From Gp6-AA40 sp035263125 (lineage in GTDB: Bacteria > Acidobacteriota > Vicinamibacteria > Vicinamibacterales > UBA2999): a stretch of 64,000 nt of DNA. Both the position numbers and the translations under genes were made by a program. The stretch is from assembly GCA_035263125.1 (NCBI GenBank), contig DATFRP010000284.1, positions 15,885 through 79,884 of the forward strand, read 5' to 3'. Positions 33,840-42,423 of the stretch are shown in pieces (the first letter of the stretch is position 1; the number at the start of each line of letters is the position of its first letter). The notes beneath the pieces are model-generated. The model saw nothing but the letters and a program-made list of their open reading frames with translations. It searched no databases and was not told the origin of the DNA.

Positions 33840-34703
33840 CTAGATCGCCTTCGTATCCTTCGAGGGGACGTCCGTGTGCGATTCGGACTGATCGGGCGGA
33901 CGCTTGCGCAGGCGGTGCCAGGCCTGCCCGATGAAGGCGGACGCCAGGTATGTGTACGCCATCCCGAGCAGGAGCCACTGCGGTTGCGCCGCCAAAAGCG
34001 CGAGCCCGAGAGCCACAAGGAACAACACGGGATAGCTGCGCCGCGACTGGAGGTCGATGGTCTTGAAGCTGCGATATCGAATCGTGCTGACCATCAGCAG
34101 CGCCGGCACGATGACCATCGCCAGCACTGGCAGCGCTTCGGTATTGGTCTGAAATCCCGACGGATACGCGAAGACCGTGGCGGCCGGGACCGCTGCTGCC
34201 GTCGGGCTTGGCAATCCGACGAAGTACCGTTTGTCCTGCGAGCCTGACTGGATGTTGAACCGAGCGAGCCGCACCGCAGCGGCGGCGACGAACAGGAAGC
34301 CCGCGGCCCACCCGATTCGGCCGAGCGGCTGAAGGCCCCATTGAAACGAGAGAATCGCGGGCGCCACGCCAAACGATACGACGTCGGCCAGCGAATCGAA
34401 CTCGAGACCGAAGGCGCTCGTGGTTCCTGTCATTCGCGCAATGCGTCCATCGAGCGCGTCGAGCACGAAGGCAAAGCCGATGAAGAGCGCGGCGGTCGAC
34501 AGCTGCTCCGCCCGATCGGGGGCGTTCACGGCGCGCATCGAGTGCACGATGCAGGCGTAGCCGCAGAACATGTTCGCCATCGTGAAGAGGCTCGGCAGGA
34601 GATACACGCCGCGCCGGAACCGGCGAGCCCGTCCATCGAGCCGCGGCCTCAGCGGCCGGAGCAGACGGGGCCTGTGGACGACGCCCTCCTTATCGCGATG
34701 CAT
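33840..34703 (-). CDS. pssA: CDP-diacylglycerol-serine O-phosphatidyltransferase
   Basis: Makes phosphatidylserine from CDP-diacylglycerol and serine, the substrate of the Psd encoded just upstream. The CDP-alcohol phosphotransferase motif reads LDALDGRIARMTGTTSAFGL, completed by the two Asp of EFDSLAD. Several membrane helices surround it, and the C-terminus is a short charged tail. ATG 34703 is well supported: GGGAGG lies six bases upstream, and the longer frame reaches into psd. 287 residues. It overlaps the psd end by 14 bases. Confidence 0.94.
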   Translation of the reverse strand: MHRDKEGVVHRPRLLRPLRPRLDGRARRFRRGVYLLPSLFTMANMFCGYACIVHSMRAVNAPDRAEQLSTAALFIGFAFVLDALDGRIARMTGTTSAFGLEFDSLADVVSFGVAPAILSFQWGLQPLGRIGWAAGFLFVAAAAVRLARFNIQSGSQDKRYFVGLPSPTAAAVPAATVFAYPSGFQTNTEALPVLAMVIVPALLMVSTIRYRSFKTIDLQSRRSYPVLFLVALGLALLAAQPQWLLLGMAYTYLASAFIGQAWHRLRKRPPDQSESHTDVPSKDTKAI

Positions 34704-35370
34704 ACGCCGCCTCCCTGCTGGACTCGCCGAGCGTCGGGGAACGAGGCGGCAGGGTCGCAAGGACGGTCACGCCACCTATCACCCGATCACCGGCCTGACA
34801 GTGCATCGTCGACCCTCGCGGGATGAACACATCCATACGCGACCCGAATTTCATGACGCCGAACCGTCCACCTGCCGCGACGTCGTCGCCCTCCTTGGCA
34901 CGGCAGACAATGCGCCGCGCCAGGATACCGACGATCTGTCTGACCACCACCGGCTGTCCGTGATGATCTATCGTCACTTCGGTGTACTCGTTCAGGTCTC
35001 CCGCGTCGTGGCGATACGCGGGCAGAAATCGGCCTGGATGATACCGCACACGTGTGACACGCCCACTGACCGGCATCCGGTTGACGTGCACATCCATCGG
35101 AGACAGGAAGATGCTGATTTGGTGCCAGTTACCAGGCGGCACCAGTTCGCCGGTGGGATCGCCTGCGACCATCACCCGCCCATCCGCCGGCGAGATCACG
35201 GCCGAATCGGGAGCGTCGTGGCTGCGTTCCGGGTCGCGGAAGAAAAAGAGAAGGAATCCGGTCAGTGCAGCCAGAATCCAGCCATAGACCGCTCCGGCCA
35301 GGATGCCGACGACGACCGCGGCAACGGCACCGCCGATGATGAAGGGCCAACCAGCAGGATCAATGCGCAT
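34690..35370 (-). CDS. psd: Phosphatidylserine decarboxylase proenzyme, short type
   Basis: Decarboxylates phosphatidylserine to phosphatidylethanolamine. Two N-terminal hydrophobic helices (PFIIGGAVAAVVVGILAGAV and GWILAALTGFLLFFF) are followed by RDPERSHDAPDSAVISPADG. Further conserved parts are FLSPMDVHVNRMPVSG and, near the C-terminus, FGVMKFGSRMDVFIP. In this 220-residue class the Ser of KFGSR is the expected self-cleavage site that becomes the pyruvoyl group. Complete at 226 residues. It is translationally coupled to pssA. Confidence 0.95.
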   Translation of the reverse strand: MRIDPAGWPFIIGGAVAAVVVGILAGAVYGWILAALTGFLLFFFRDPERSHDAPDSAVISPADGRVMVAGDPTGELVPPGNWHQISIFLSPMDVHVNRMPVSGRVTRVRYHPGRFLPAYRHDAGDLNEYTEVTIDHHGQPVVVRQIVGILARRIVCRAKEGDDVAAGGRFGVMKFGSRMDVFIPRGSTMHCQAGDRVIGGVTVLATLPPRSPTLGESSREAAYASR

Positions 35371-35372
35371 AT

Positions 35373-35437
35373 GTGCGAAACCGGGTCTAATTCTCCGCGA
35401 ACTGCGCTGGAAAACTAAACCCGGTTTCGGGGCGCAC
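35373..35437. repeat. Long-range inverted repeat between psd and the YdcH-like gene
   Basis: GTGCGAAACCGGGT (35373-35386) pairs with ACCCGGTTTC (35419-35428) and, after a four-base bulge, with CGCAC (35433-35437). The loop is about 32 bases. It lies in the 83-base gap between two genes of the same strand and starts just upstream of psd. It could be an attenuator, a processing site or a dispersed element. Confidence 0.5.
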
Positions 35438-35453
35438 CGGCAATGAGCGGCGT

Positions 35454-35696
35454 TTACGACGCCTTCAAGTGAGCTTTGGCGTAATCGAGCGCCATCTGCT
35501 CCATTTGATCTTTGAGCGCGAGCTTGCGTTTCTTGAGAGTGACTTCTTCGAGCTGTTCGGAATCTGTCAGGAAGTGCCGTTCGGTGAGCTGATGCAGGCG
35601 GTCATCCAATTGATGGTGCCGTTCTGAGAGCTGGCGGTAAACCTCGTTGCTCTGCAGCAAGAGGTTTCTTACCTCCTGTGCGTCCGCTGCGTTCAT
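35454..35696 (-). CDS. YdcH/DUF465-like small coiled-coil protein
   Basis: An 80-residue, highly charged, helical protein (NEVYRQLSERHHQLDDRLHQ, then EQLEEVTLKKRKLALKDQME). The pattern, with a central His-rich heptad region and a C-terminal LKKRKLALKD block, is that of the YdcH/DUF465 family of small SlyX-like proteins, whose role is unknown. ATG 35696 is chosen because AAAGGAGGG lies 9 bases upstream. The upstream extension of the frame is non-coding in character. It lies between rimI and psd on the same strand. Confidence 0.8.
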   Translation of the reverse strand: MNAADAQEVRNLLLQSNEVYRQLSERHHQLDDRLHQLTERHFLTDSEQLEEVTLKKRKLALKDQMEQMALDYAKAHLKAS

Positions 35697-35812
35697 AGGC
35701 CGCACCCTCCTTTCATAAAAGGACGATGTCTCGACATCACGGTAACACACGGATGACGACCGCTCAATCCTCAAATCCCGTGAGGCCGATAACCCGAACT
35801 GCTGTAACGACT

Positions 35813-36286
35813 TCAGCCTTCGTCCCGCCAGAGGATGAGGGCATCCTCGACGGGATTCGTGTAATAGCTGGGTCGCACGGCCGCAACATAAAAACCGAGG
35901 CGTTCATACAATCGTCTTGCGCCCTCATTCGATGCGCGGACCTCGAGTGTTGCGCGCTTCGCGCCGAGGCGCCGCGCCTCATCGAATACGCGTCGCATGA
36001 GATCAGTGCCGATCCCTTGACCACGCAGAGCGGGAAGCACGGCGACGTTGTTGATGTGGATCTCATCCAGTACGAGCCAGAACGCGCAGAATCCTGCCAC
36101 CGGGGTCGCTTGCGTGCGCACGACGAAGATATGGCAGACGGCGCGATTCTGCAGTTCCCAGGCGTACATCTCCTTCGTCCAGGGGTTCGTGAACGACTCT
36201 GCCTCGACGGCGAGCACGCCATCCAGATCCTCTTCGCCCTGAAGCGGATCGATCCAGTACGTCGCGCTATCGGGCGGCTCGGGCAT
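35813..36286 (-). CDS. rimI: Ribosomal-protein-alanine N-acetyltransferase RimI-like (GNAT)
   Basis: A 157-residue GNAT acetyltransferase. Acetyl-CoA-binding motif A is VAVLPALRGQGIGTDLMRRV, with the R/Q-x-x-G-x-G core RGQGIG. The C-terminal motif GARRLYERLGFYVAAVRPSYY is typical of RimI. The family acetylates the N-terminal Ala of ribosomal protein S18 and sometimes other proteins. It overlaps tsaB by 20 bases; the tsaB-rimI pair is a conserved arrangement. Confidence 0.92.
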   Translation of the reverse strand: MPEPPDSATYWIDPLQGEEDLDGVLAVEAESFTNPWTKEMYAWELQNRAVCHIFVVRTQATPVAGFCAFWLVLDEIHINNVAVLPALRGQGIGTDLMRRVFDEARRLGAKRATLEVRASNEGARRLYERLGFYVAAVRPSYYTNPVEDALILWRDEG

Positions 36287-36941
36287 CTCTCACCAGTTCG
36301 GCGTCGGTTCGGCGCACGTACAGCGGGCGGATCGCATGAGGAGGCGGAGCCTCGCCGCGACGGGCGGCCTGGGTCGCGATGACGGCGATCGTCCCTGCCA
36401 GCAGCGGGACCACAGGATCGGCAATCGTCGCCTCACCATCGAGCGACGCCTCGATGAGCGTGCGATACGTCGACGCGCCGTCACCGATGAAAAGAGTCGG
36501 CGCACCCGTCAGATCGGCAAGGACGTCGGCGGGACGGGCCACGATCGGCGCTCGAACGATTCGGCCGCCGTCGTAGAGTGCGGCGTAGACCTCGCCTCGC
36601 CAGGCATCGATCCAGGTCGCCACGCGACCCGCGCCGGCCCGCGCGGCGAGCGCATCGAAGCTCGACACACCGATCAGCGGTTTGCCTCCCGCAAACGCGA
36701 GTCCCTGCATCGTCGCGATCCCGATCCGCAGTCCCGTGAACGATCCAGGTCCGGTCGCCACTGCGAAGACATCGACCGAGTCGAGCGGCAGCCCGGAGGC
36801 ATCGAGGAGCGTCATCAGATCTGTCGGCAGCCTCGAGGCGTGTTCGGCGGTCGCGCTCGATCGCTCCAACACAACCGTGCCGTCCCGCGAGAGGGCACAG
36901 CTGCCCGCTCGTGTCGTGGTGTCGAGGGCCAGGACGAGCAT
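36267..36941 (-). CDS. tsaB: tRNA threonylcarbamoyladenosine biosynthesis protein TsaB
   Basis: Scaffold partner of TsaD in making t6A37 in tRNA. It is an ASKHA-fold protein starting MLVLALDTTTRAGSCALSRD, with the signature ATGPGSFTGLRIGIATMQGL near residue 67. 224 residues from ATG 36941. The frame continues open upstream but that part runs under the divergent mutS start and lacks family similarity. The C-terminus (APPPHAIRPLYVRRTDAELV) is complete. Confidence 0.94.
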   Translation of the reverse strand: MLVLALDTTTRAGSCALSRDGTVVLERSSATAEHASRLPTDLMTLLDASGLPLDSVDVFAVATGPGSFTGLRIGIATMQGLAFAGGKPLIGVSSFDALAARAGAGRVATWIDAWRGEVYAALYDGGRIVRAPIVARPADVLADLTGAPTLFIGDGASTYRTLIEASLDGEATIADPVVPLLAGTIAVIATQAARRGEAPPPHAIRPLYVRRTDAELVRDARAAR

Positions 36942-36990
36942 GAGCGGATGATAATAGTGCACCGAACCGTCCGGCTTCACCGCGCAACCG

Positions 36991-39645
36991 ATGTCCTCGA
37001 CCTCTGCCCAGACCGCCACGCCCGCCATGCGCCAGTATCTGGACGCGAAGCGGCAGTACCGGGACGCCATCGTGTTCTTTCGCATGGGCGACTTCTACGA
37101 GATGTTCTACGAGGACGCCCTCGTGGCGGCGCGTGCGCTCGAACTGACACTGACCTCGCGCTCGAAAGACGCCGGCGGCAACGGGATTCCGATGTGCGGC
37201 GTTCCGTTTCACGCCGCCGACGGATACCTGGCGCGGCTCGTGAAAAAGGGCTTCCGGGTTGCGATCTGCGAGCAGGTCGAGGATCCCAAGAAAGCCAAGG
37301 GGCTGGTCCGTCGGGAGGTCGTGCGCGTCGTCTCCCCCGGCACGTTGACCGATTCGACCTACCTCGAGGCCCGCGAGCCGGCGTTTCTCATGGCGATCGC
37401 CCCCGGACCAAACGGCGACTGTGGAGTTGCGCTCGTCGATGTCTCGACCGGCGAGTTCACTGCCACCGAATATCAGGGCACGACGGGATTGCAGGCCCTG
37501 GCCGACGAGATGTCCGTACTGCGGCCGCGCGAGGTCGTCATCCCCTCGGGGTCCGAGGTGATCGACGCGCTCGGGAAATTTACGCGCGTCCAGATTGCGG
37601 TCACGACCGTCGATGGCTGGAGCTTCGACTCGGAGGCTGCGCGCCGGGCGTTGCTGGATCAGCTGAGAGTCCATGGGCTGGAGGCCTTTGGCCTCGAAGG
37701 TCGGCAGGCTGCGACGCGCGCGGCCGGTGGGCTCGTCGCCTATCTGCGCGATACGCAGAAGGCCGACCTCGCGCACGTGCGCTCGATCGCCTATCGCACG
37801 ACGGCTGATTCGCTCATCATCGACCCGACGACGCTCAGGCACCTCGAGGTCGTCGTCGGCAGTGACGGCACGCCGCACGGATCGCTCCTCAAGGAAATCG
37901 ATCGCACCATCACGTCCATGGGTGGACGTCTGCTGCGGGCCTGGCTGCTTCGTCCGCTCTGCGCGCTCGAACGTATCCGCGATCGCCTCGATGCCGTCGA
38001 AGAACTCGCCTACTCATCCAGCGAGCGCGGCACACTGCGCGAGACGTTGAAATCCGTCCACGATCTCGAACGACTCGTCGCACGCGCCGCGCTTGCCACG
38101 ACCGGGCCGCGCGAGCTCGTCGCGCTGCGCCAGTCGCTTTCGGCCGTTCCGCGCATCAGGCTGCTGCTGCGTGACGTGCGCGCCCCGCTGCTCGGCAGCC
38201 TCGTGTCTGAACTCGACGAGCTCGTCGACGTCCGCGAGCTCATCGAACGCACGCTCATCGATGAGCCGCCGGCGCTGGCCCGCGACGGCGGGTTCACTCG
38301 CGACGGCGTCGACGTCGAGATCGACGAGCTCAGAGCGATCAGCCGCTCGGGCAAGCAGATCATCGCCGAGATGGAGGACCGCGAACGCGCGCGCACCGGC
38401 ATCGGCTCTCTCAAGGTGCGATTCAACCGCGTGTTCGGCTACTACATCGAGGTCTCGCGCTCGAACCTGCACGCGGTGCCTCCCGACTATCAGCGCAAGC
38501 AGACGATCGCCGGCGGTGAGCGCTTCACCACGCCCGCACTGAAGGACCACGAAGAGAAAGTGCTCGGCGCCGACGAGCGCATTCTCGAGCGCGAGCTCGA
38601 GCTCTTCGAAGATCTGCGCCGGCGTGTGGCCGCCGAGGCGCCTCGAATTCAGGACACCGCTCGTGCCTTGGCCACGATCGATGTGCTCGCCGGGCTGGCC
38701 GAAACAGCGACGCTCTCCAACTACACCAAACCGCATCTCCACGACGGCGACGAGCTCGTCGTGACAGATGGACGTCATCCGGTCGTCGAACGCTATACAC
38801 CCGACGCATTCGTGCCGAACGACGCCGATCTCAACGCGACCAGTCGACAGCTCGTTGTCCTCACCGGACCGAACATGGGCGGCAAGTCGACGTACCTGCG
38901 GCAGACGGCGCTCATCCCGCTGCTCGCCCAGGTTGGCTCCTTCGTGCCGGCGCGGGATGCGAAGCTGCCGATCGTCGATCGCATCTTCGCGCGCGTCGGC
39001 GCCTCGGACAACATCGCACGCGGGCAGTCGACGTTCATGGTGGAGATGCAGGAGACGGCGCACATTCTGCACGCTGCCACCTCTCGAAGCCTGGTCGTGC
39101 TCGACGAGATCGGCCGCGGGACATCCACGTTCGACGGCCTGAGCATCGCGTGGGCGGTGGCCGAGTACCTGGCGACCAACACGCGCGCCCGACCGAAGAC
39201 ACTCTTCGCGACCCACTACCACGAGTTGACCGATCTCGCCGATGCGCACTCGGGCGTGGTCAACGCACACGTCTCAGCACGCGAGTGGAAGGACGACATC
39301 ATCTTCTTGCGCAAGATCGTCAGCGGCCGCTCGGACCGCAGCTACGGCATCCAGGTCGCCCGGCTCGCCGGACTGCCCTCCGAGGTGGTGACACGCGCCC
39401 GCGAGATCCTCAGCGGCCTCGAACGCGATGAGCTCTCGCGCAGCGGACGCCCCACCTTCTCAGGCAGTGGAAGCCATGCCGACTCGAGCCAGCTGGGACT
39501 CTTTGCGTCGCCACCCGATGACGACTCGGCGCGACGCCGTGACGCGCTGGCGGAGCGACTCCACGCGATCGACATCGACGACACCACCCCGCGTCAAGCG
39601 CTCGAGCTGCTGGCGGAATTGAAGAAGTTATCCGAAGAACTGTAA
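36991..39645 (+). CDS. mutS: DNA mismatch repair protein MutS
   Basis: Recognises mismatches and recruits MutL. The mismatch-contacting Phe-x-Glu is within FFRMGDFYEMFYEDA (about residues 29-43). The connector, lever and clamp domains follow, then the ATPase with Walker A TGPNMGGKSTYLRQTAL, VGASDNIARGQSTFMVEM, Walker B VVLDEIGRGTSTFDGL and FATHYHELTDLA. 884 residues, full length, MutS1 type. No Shine-Dalgarno is visible before the ATG. The stop codon at 39643-39645 coincides with the first arm of a long inverted repeat. Confidence 0.97.
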   Translation: MSSTSAQTATPAMRQYLDAKRQYRDAIVFFRMGDFYEMFYEDALVAARALELTLTSRSKDAGGNGIPMCGVPFHAADGYLARLVKKGFRVAICEQVEDPKKAKGLVRREVVRVVSPGTLTDSTYLEAREPAFLMAIAPGPNGDCGVALVDVSTGEFTATEYQGTTGLQALADEMSVLRPREVVIPSGSEVIDALGKFTRVQIAVTTVDGWSFDSEAARRALLDQLRVHGLEAFGLEGRQAATRAAGGLVAYLRDTQKADLAHVRSIAYRTTADSLIIDPTTLRHLEVVVGSDGTPHGSLLKEIDRTITSMGGRLLRAWLLRPLCALERIRDRLDAVEELAYSSSERGTLRETLKSVHDLERLVARAALATTGPRELVALRQSLSAVPRIRLLLRDVRAPLLGSLVSELDELVDVRELIERTLIDEPPALARDGGFTRDGVDVEIDELRAISRSGKQIIAEMEDRERARTGIGSLKVRFNRVFGYYIEVSRSNLHAVPPDYQRKQTIAGGERFTTPALKDHEEKVLGADERILERELELFEDLRRRVAAEAPRIQDTARALATIDVLAGLAETATLSNYTKPHLHDGDELVVTDGRHPVVERYTPDAFVPNDADLNATSRQLVVLTGPNMGGKSTYLRQTALIPLLAQVGSFVPARDAKLPIVDRIFARVGASDNIARGQSTFMVEMQETAHILHAATSRSLVVLDEIGRGTSTFDGLSIAWAVAEYLATNTRARPKTLFATHYHELTDLADAHSGVVNAHVSAREWKDDIIFLRKIVSGRSDRSYGIQVARLAGLPSEVVTRAREILSGLERDELSRSGRPTFSGSGSHADSSQLGLFASPPDDDSARRRDALAERLHAIDIDDTTPRQALELLAELKKLSEEL

Positions 39646-39732
39646 TTCGAAATGCGAAATGCAAAATGCAAAAAGGAAGCGCCCGCGTGGCAACGTCTTT
39701 CTTTTGCATTTTGCATTTTGAATTTCTCATTA
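39643..39732. repeat. Long imperfect inverted repeat (AAATGCAAAATGCAAAA family)
   Basis: Arms at about 39643-39678 and 39697-39732 pair over some 36 bases. A 17-base perfect core lies at 39657-39673 and 39702-39718 (AAATGCAAAATGCAAAA and its complement). The loop is about 18 bases. The AT-rich composition is unlike the surrounding GC-rich genes, so it looks like a palindromic mobile element. It starts on the mutS stop codon and runs into the next gene. Confidence 0.85.
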
Positions 39733-41226
39733 CAGATTCAGTGCTCCTCTCCTCAGTCCGTCGATCCCAATATCATCACCGTCGCCGTCCGATCGGGGCC
39801 GACGACGTTCGATCCGTTGCAGGCGGGCGATGAGATCTCCCAGCGAATCGGGCAGCTCGTGTTCAATCCGTTGATGGGCTGGGGAGACGATCTGCGCGTT
39901 CACCCCGTGCTTGCGGAACGGTACGAGAACCCCGACCCGCTCACGTATCGTTTCTATCTGCGGCACGGCGTCAGGTTCCATGACGGCCATGAGCTCACGT
40001 CGAAGGATGTCGTCTACACGTTTTCGGGATTTCTCGATCCCGACTTCGTGTCACCGATCAAAGGCGCCTACCGGCAACTGGCGTCGGTGACCGGGGACGA
40101 CGACTACACCGTGACGTTCCGGCTGAAGGAGCCGTTTGCCGCCTTTCCGATTCAGCTGGTACTGCCGCCCATCATCCCGGCCGGCGCTGGCGATCGGATG
40201 CGCGCACACCCGATCGGGACCGGTCCATACCGGTTCGTCAGGTATGAAGATGACGATCGCGTCGTTCTGTCCGCGTTCGACGGCTATTGGGAGGGCGTGC
40301 CGGGCAATCGCGGTCTCATCGTCAAGGTCATTCCGGACGACACCATGCGTGGGCTCGAGCTGCGCAAAGGGGCGACCGATGCCGTCATCAACGATCTGCC
40401 GCCGGACATCGTCTTTCAGCTGAGGAAGAGCGATCAGTTTCTGGTCGACCAATCGGCGGGACTCGACTTCTCATACCTCGGTTTCAATATGCGCGATCCC
40501 GTGGTCGGCGACGTGCGCATACGCCACGCGATCGGATACGCGATTGATCGAGACGCGATCATCCGCGACCTTCGGCGGGGACTCGCGCGTCCGGCAAGCG
40601 GGCTCGTCCCCGATATGGCTTGGTCTTACGAGCCTGACATCCTGCGGTTCACGCACGATCCGGAACGCGCGAAGCGCTTATTGGATGAAGCGGGATATCG
40701 CGATCCGGATGGCGAAGGCCCTCTGCCGAGGCTCAGGCTCACAATGAGGACGTCGACCAATGAGGAAACACGGCTGCAGTCGACGGTCATCCAGGAGGAC
40801 CTGCGACGAGTGGGTATCGAGCTCGATCTCCGCTCCTACGAGTTCGCAACGTTCTACGCGGACATCGTGAAGGGAAACTTCCAGGTGTTCACCTTGACGT
40901 GGACCGGCGGTGCGCTCGTCGATCCAGACATCGTGCGGCGCGTGTTCCACTCGGAACAGGTCCCGCCATCGGGATTCAACCGCGGCTACTATCACAATGC
41001 GGAGGTCGACCGCCTCATCGACGCCGCCTCGCGTTCGATCGACGAGCACGAACGAAAGCGATTGTACGGTGAGGCCCAGAAGCTCATCGCCGAAGACGCA
41101 CCGTACATTCCGATCTGGAATCGCAGCAACGTCATCGTCGCCCAACGCTCACTGGGCGGACTCCGCGTCGGTCCGATGGGAGACTTTACGCGATTGAAAG
41201 ACGTGCGCCGCCGTGTGGCGCACTGA
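39652..41226 (+). CDS. ABC transporter substrate-binding protein, family 5 (peptide/nickel type)
   Basis: A 524-residue SBP_bac_5 protein. Conserved features are TFDPLQAGDEISQRIGQLVF, YRFYLRHGVRFHDGHELTSK, DVVYTFSGF, GTGPYRFVRYEDDDRVVL and, near the C-terminus, LYGEAQKLIAEDAPYIPIWN. It probably binds oligopeptides or a similar solute in the periplasm. No permease or ATPase genes are adjacent. The first 36 or so codons come from a long inverted repeat; the derived signal-like stretch (LSFAFCILNFSLQIQC) has no good lipobox and the start codon lacks a Shine-Dalgarno, so the true start is uncertain. Confidence 0.88.
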   Translation: MRNAKCKKEAPAWQRLSFAFCILNFSLQIQCSSPQSVDPNIITVAVRSGPTTFDPLQAGDEISQRIGQLVFNPLMGWGDDLRVHPVLAERYENPDPLTYRFYLRHGVRFHDGHELTSKDVVYTFSGFLDPDFVSPIKGAYRQLASVTGDDDYTVTFRLKEPFAAFPIQLVLPPIIPAGAGDRMRAHPIGTGPYRFVRYEDDDRVVLSAFDGYWEGVPGNRGLIVKVIPDDTMRGLELRKGATDAVINDLPPDIVFQLRKSDQFLVDQSAGLDFSYLGFNMRDPVVGDVRIRHAIGYAIDRDAIIRDLRRGLARPASGLVPDMAWSYEPDILRFTHDPERAKRLLDEAGYRDPDGEGPLPRLRLTMRTSTNEETRLQSTVIQEDLRRVGIELDLRSYEFATFYADIVKGNFQVFTLTWTGGALVDPDIVRRVFHSEQVPPSGFNRGYYHNAEVDRLIDAASRSIDEHERKRLYGEAQKLIAEDAPYIPIWNRSNVIVAQRSLGGLRVGPMGDFTRLKDVRRRVAH

Positions 41227-41232
41227 CCGGCG

Positions 41233-41985
41233 TCAGCTTTTCAGATTCTCGAGCTCTGCTCTCGCTTCAGTGATGTACGGCGAGTCCGGATGCTTGTCGA
41301 CGATCTCGCTGAACGCCTTGCGCGCTTCGATCGTGTTGCCCTTCTGCACGTAGGCGCGCGCCAGTTCCATCAGGATCGCATCGACCGGCAGATCCGACGC
41401 GTTGGCCGTCATCATGTCCTTCCACGTCGCGATCGCGGCGTCGAGCTGCCCGGCATGAGCCTGCGTGTTGGCCTTGCCGAGACGAGCCATCCCTCCGTAC
41501 AGGCTGTTGTTTCCCGCGCGACGCGCCACGTCATCGAACGCCTGGATGGCGTCCTGATCGCGACCGAGGGCGGACAGCGCGCCCGCGTAGTGATAGCGAG
41601 CGGTGATGCCTGCGGTACTGTCAGGGTAGGCGTCGGCCGCCGCCTTCAGCTTCGGCAGCGCTGCCGTGAGCTTGGCTTCCTCGGTGGCAAAGGTGCCGGT
41701 CGCACCGAGAGACGCCGCCGCCGGAACCTCACCACTCTCGCCCTGCGCGCCCGCCGGCACGACACGGGCGTTCAACGCGACCATCGCGTCGGCAAGCAGC
41801 TCCTGCCCCCGCGATTCGGTCCGTTGCCGGTACATCTGGACTCCGATCACGCCAAGGCCGATGACGACCAGTCCGATGACCGCCGCCATGATCTGGCGCT
41901 GGCGGTTTTCAACGAACTCGCGCGCGGTCTCGATCGAGTGGACGAGCTCGTTCTCTTTCAGGTGGTGACGTTCTCTGCGTTTCAT
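41233..41985 (-). CDS. Membrane-anchored TPR protein, YfgM-like
   Basis: A 250-residue protein with a cytoplasmic basic N-terminus, one membrane helix (MAAVIGLVVIGLGVIGVQMY, about residues 33-52) and a periplasmic TPR-like domain. Repeats include ITARYHYAGALSALGRDQDA, GGMARLGKANTQAHAGQLDA and MELARAYVQKGNTIEARKAF. The layout matches YfgM/TPR_21 proteins that associate with the Sec translocon and periplasmic chaperones; function here is inferred from shape only. It converges with the substrate-binding protein gene. Confidence 0.8.
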   Translation of the reverse strand: MKRRERHHLKENELVHSIETAREFVENRQRQIMAAVIGLVVIGLGVIGVQMYRQRTESRGQELLADAMVALNARVVPAGAQGESGEVPAAASLGATGTFATEEAKLTAALPKLKAAADAYPDSTAGITARYHYAGALSALGRDQDAIQAFDDVARRAGNNSLYGGMARLGKANTQAHAGQLDAAIATWKDMMTANASDLPVDAILMELARAYVQKGNTIEARKAFSEIVDKHPDSPYITEARAELENLKS

Positions 41986-42027
41986 AATTGCTCTTGCGAT
42001 TGCAACAGGCCCAAAGGACGACTGATC

Positions 42028-42064
42028 GCCGCCCGGGATCTCGTCATATTACCAGCCGGGCGGC
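42028..42064. repeat. Nine-base inverted repeat in the gap 41986-42231
   Basis: GCCGCCCGG (42028-42036) and CCGGGCGGC (42056-42064) enclose a 19-base AT-richer loop. It lies just upstream of the TPR gene start, within a 246-base stretch where I can support no gene. Short open frames there, including one of 76 codons at 42044-42274 on the minus strand, lack recognisable features. Confidence 0.4.
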
Positions 42065-42231
42065 AGAAGATCTAATCACCTTCAGCGGCGGCACCTGCTC
42101 CTCGGGCCAACCTTGCGCGGCTTGCCATGCTTTGTGCCGATGGGGGAATTCAGGGGCAACGGAGGCGTCTTTGTCGAAGGTGGGACGATCGATCCGATGC
42201 TGACCATGAAGGCGGAGTGAGTGACCGCCGT

Positions 42232-42369
42232 CTAGCCCTCCAGCATCAGCCACAGGAACTTCGCGAGTTTCCACACCCCGAAGAAGACAACCAACGCAAG
42301 GAACGCCACCGCAAGCGCGGCAGGAATGCTGCCGACTACGAAGTAGTGATCGTGGATGTGAATATCCAT
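42232..42369 (-). CDS. 45-residue single-helix membrane protein with HDxYFVV motif
   Basis: A short protein starting MDIHIHDHYFVVGSIPAAL. One hydrophobic helix (ALAVAFLALVVFFGVWKLAK) is followed by a short tail, LWLMLEG. DIHIHDHYFVV closely resembles the DIHxHDTYFVVAHFHY stretch of haem-copper oxidase subunit I, but the haem-ligand HFHY half is missing. ATG 42369 is preceded by AGGAG at a somewhat long spacing (about 11 bases). The frame is open further upstream to 42504, but that part crosses the opposite promoter and is not coding-like. It is divergent from the PadR gene. Confidence 0.6.
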   Translation of the reverse strand: MDIHIHDHYFVVGSIPAALAVAFLALVVFFGVWKLAKFLWLMLEG

Positions 42370-42423
42370 GCCCACAACGACTCCTGAACGCGATACCTGG
42401 CGAAGTCTAGCAGCGCCGTTGGA

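Noticed and set aside
31987..34341. A 784-codon open frame on the minus strand opposite the histidine kinase
   Set aside because: Antisense to the HAMP, HisKA and HATPase domains, and it also crosses the pssA end. No domain or signal is visible.
42044..42274. A 76-codon frame on the minus strand and short plus-strand frames in 41986-42231
   Set aside because: No recognisable motif, ribosome-binding site or signal. One plus-strand frame (ending at about 42220) reads vaguely protein-like but is too short to support.
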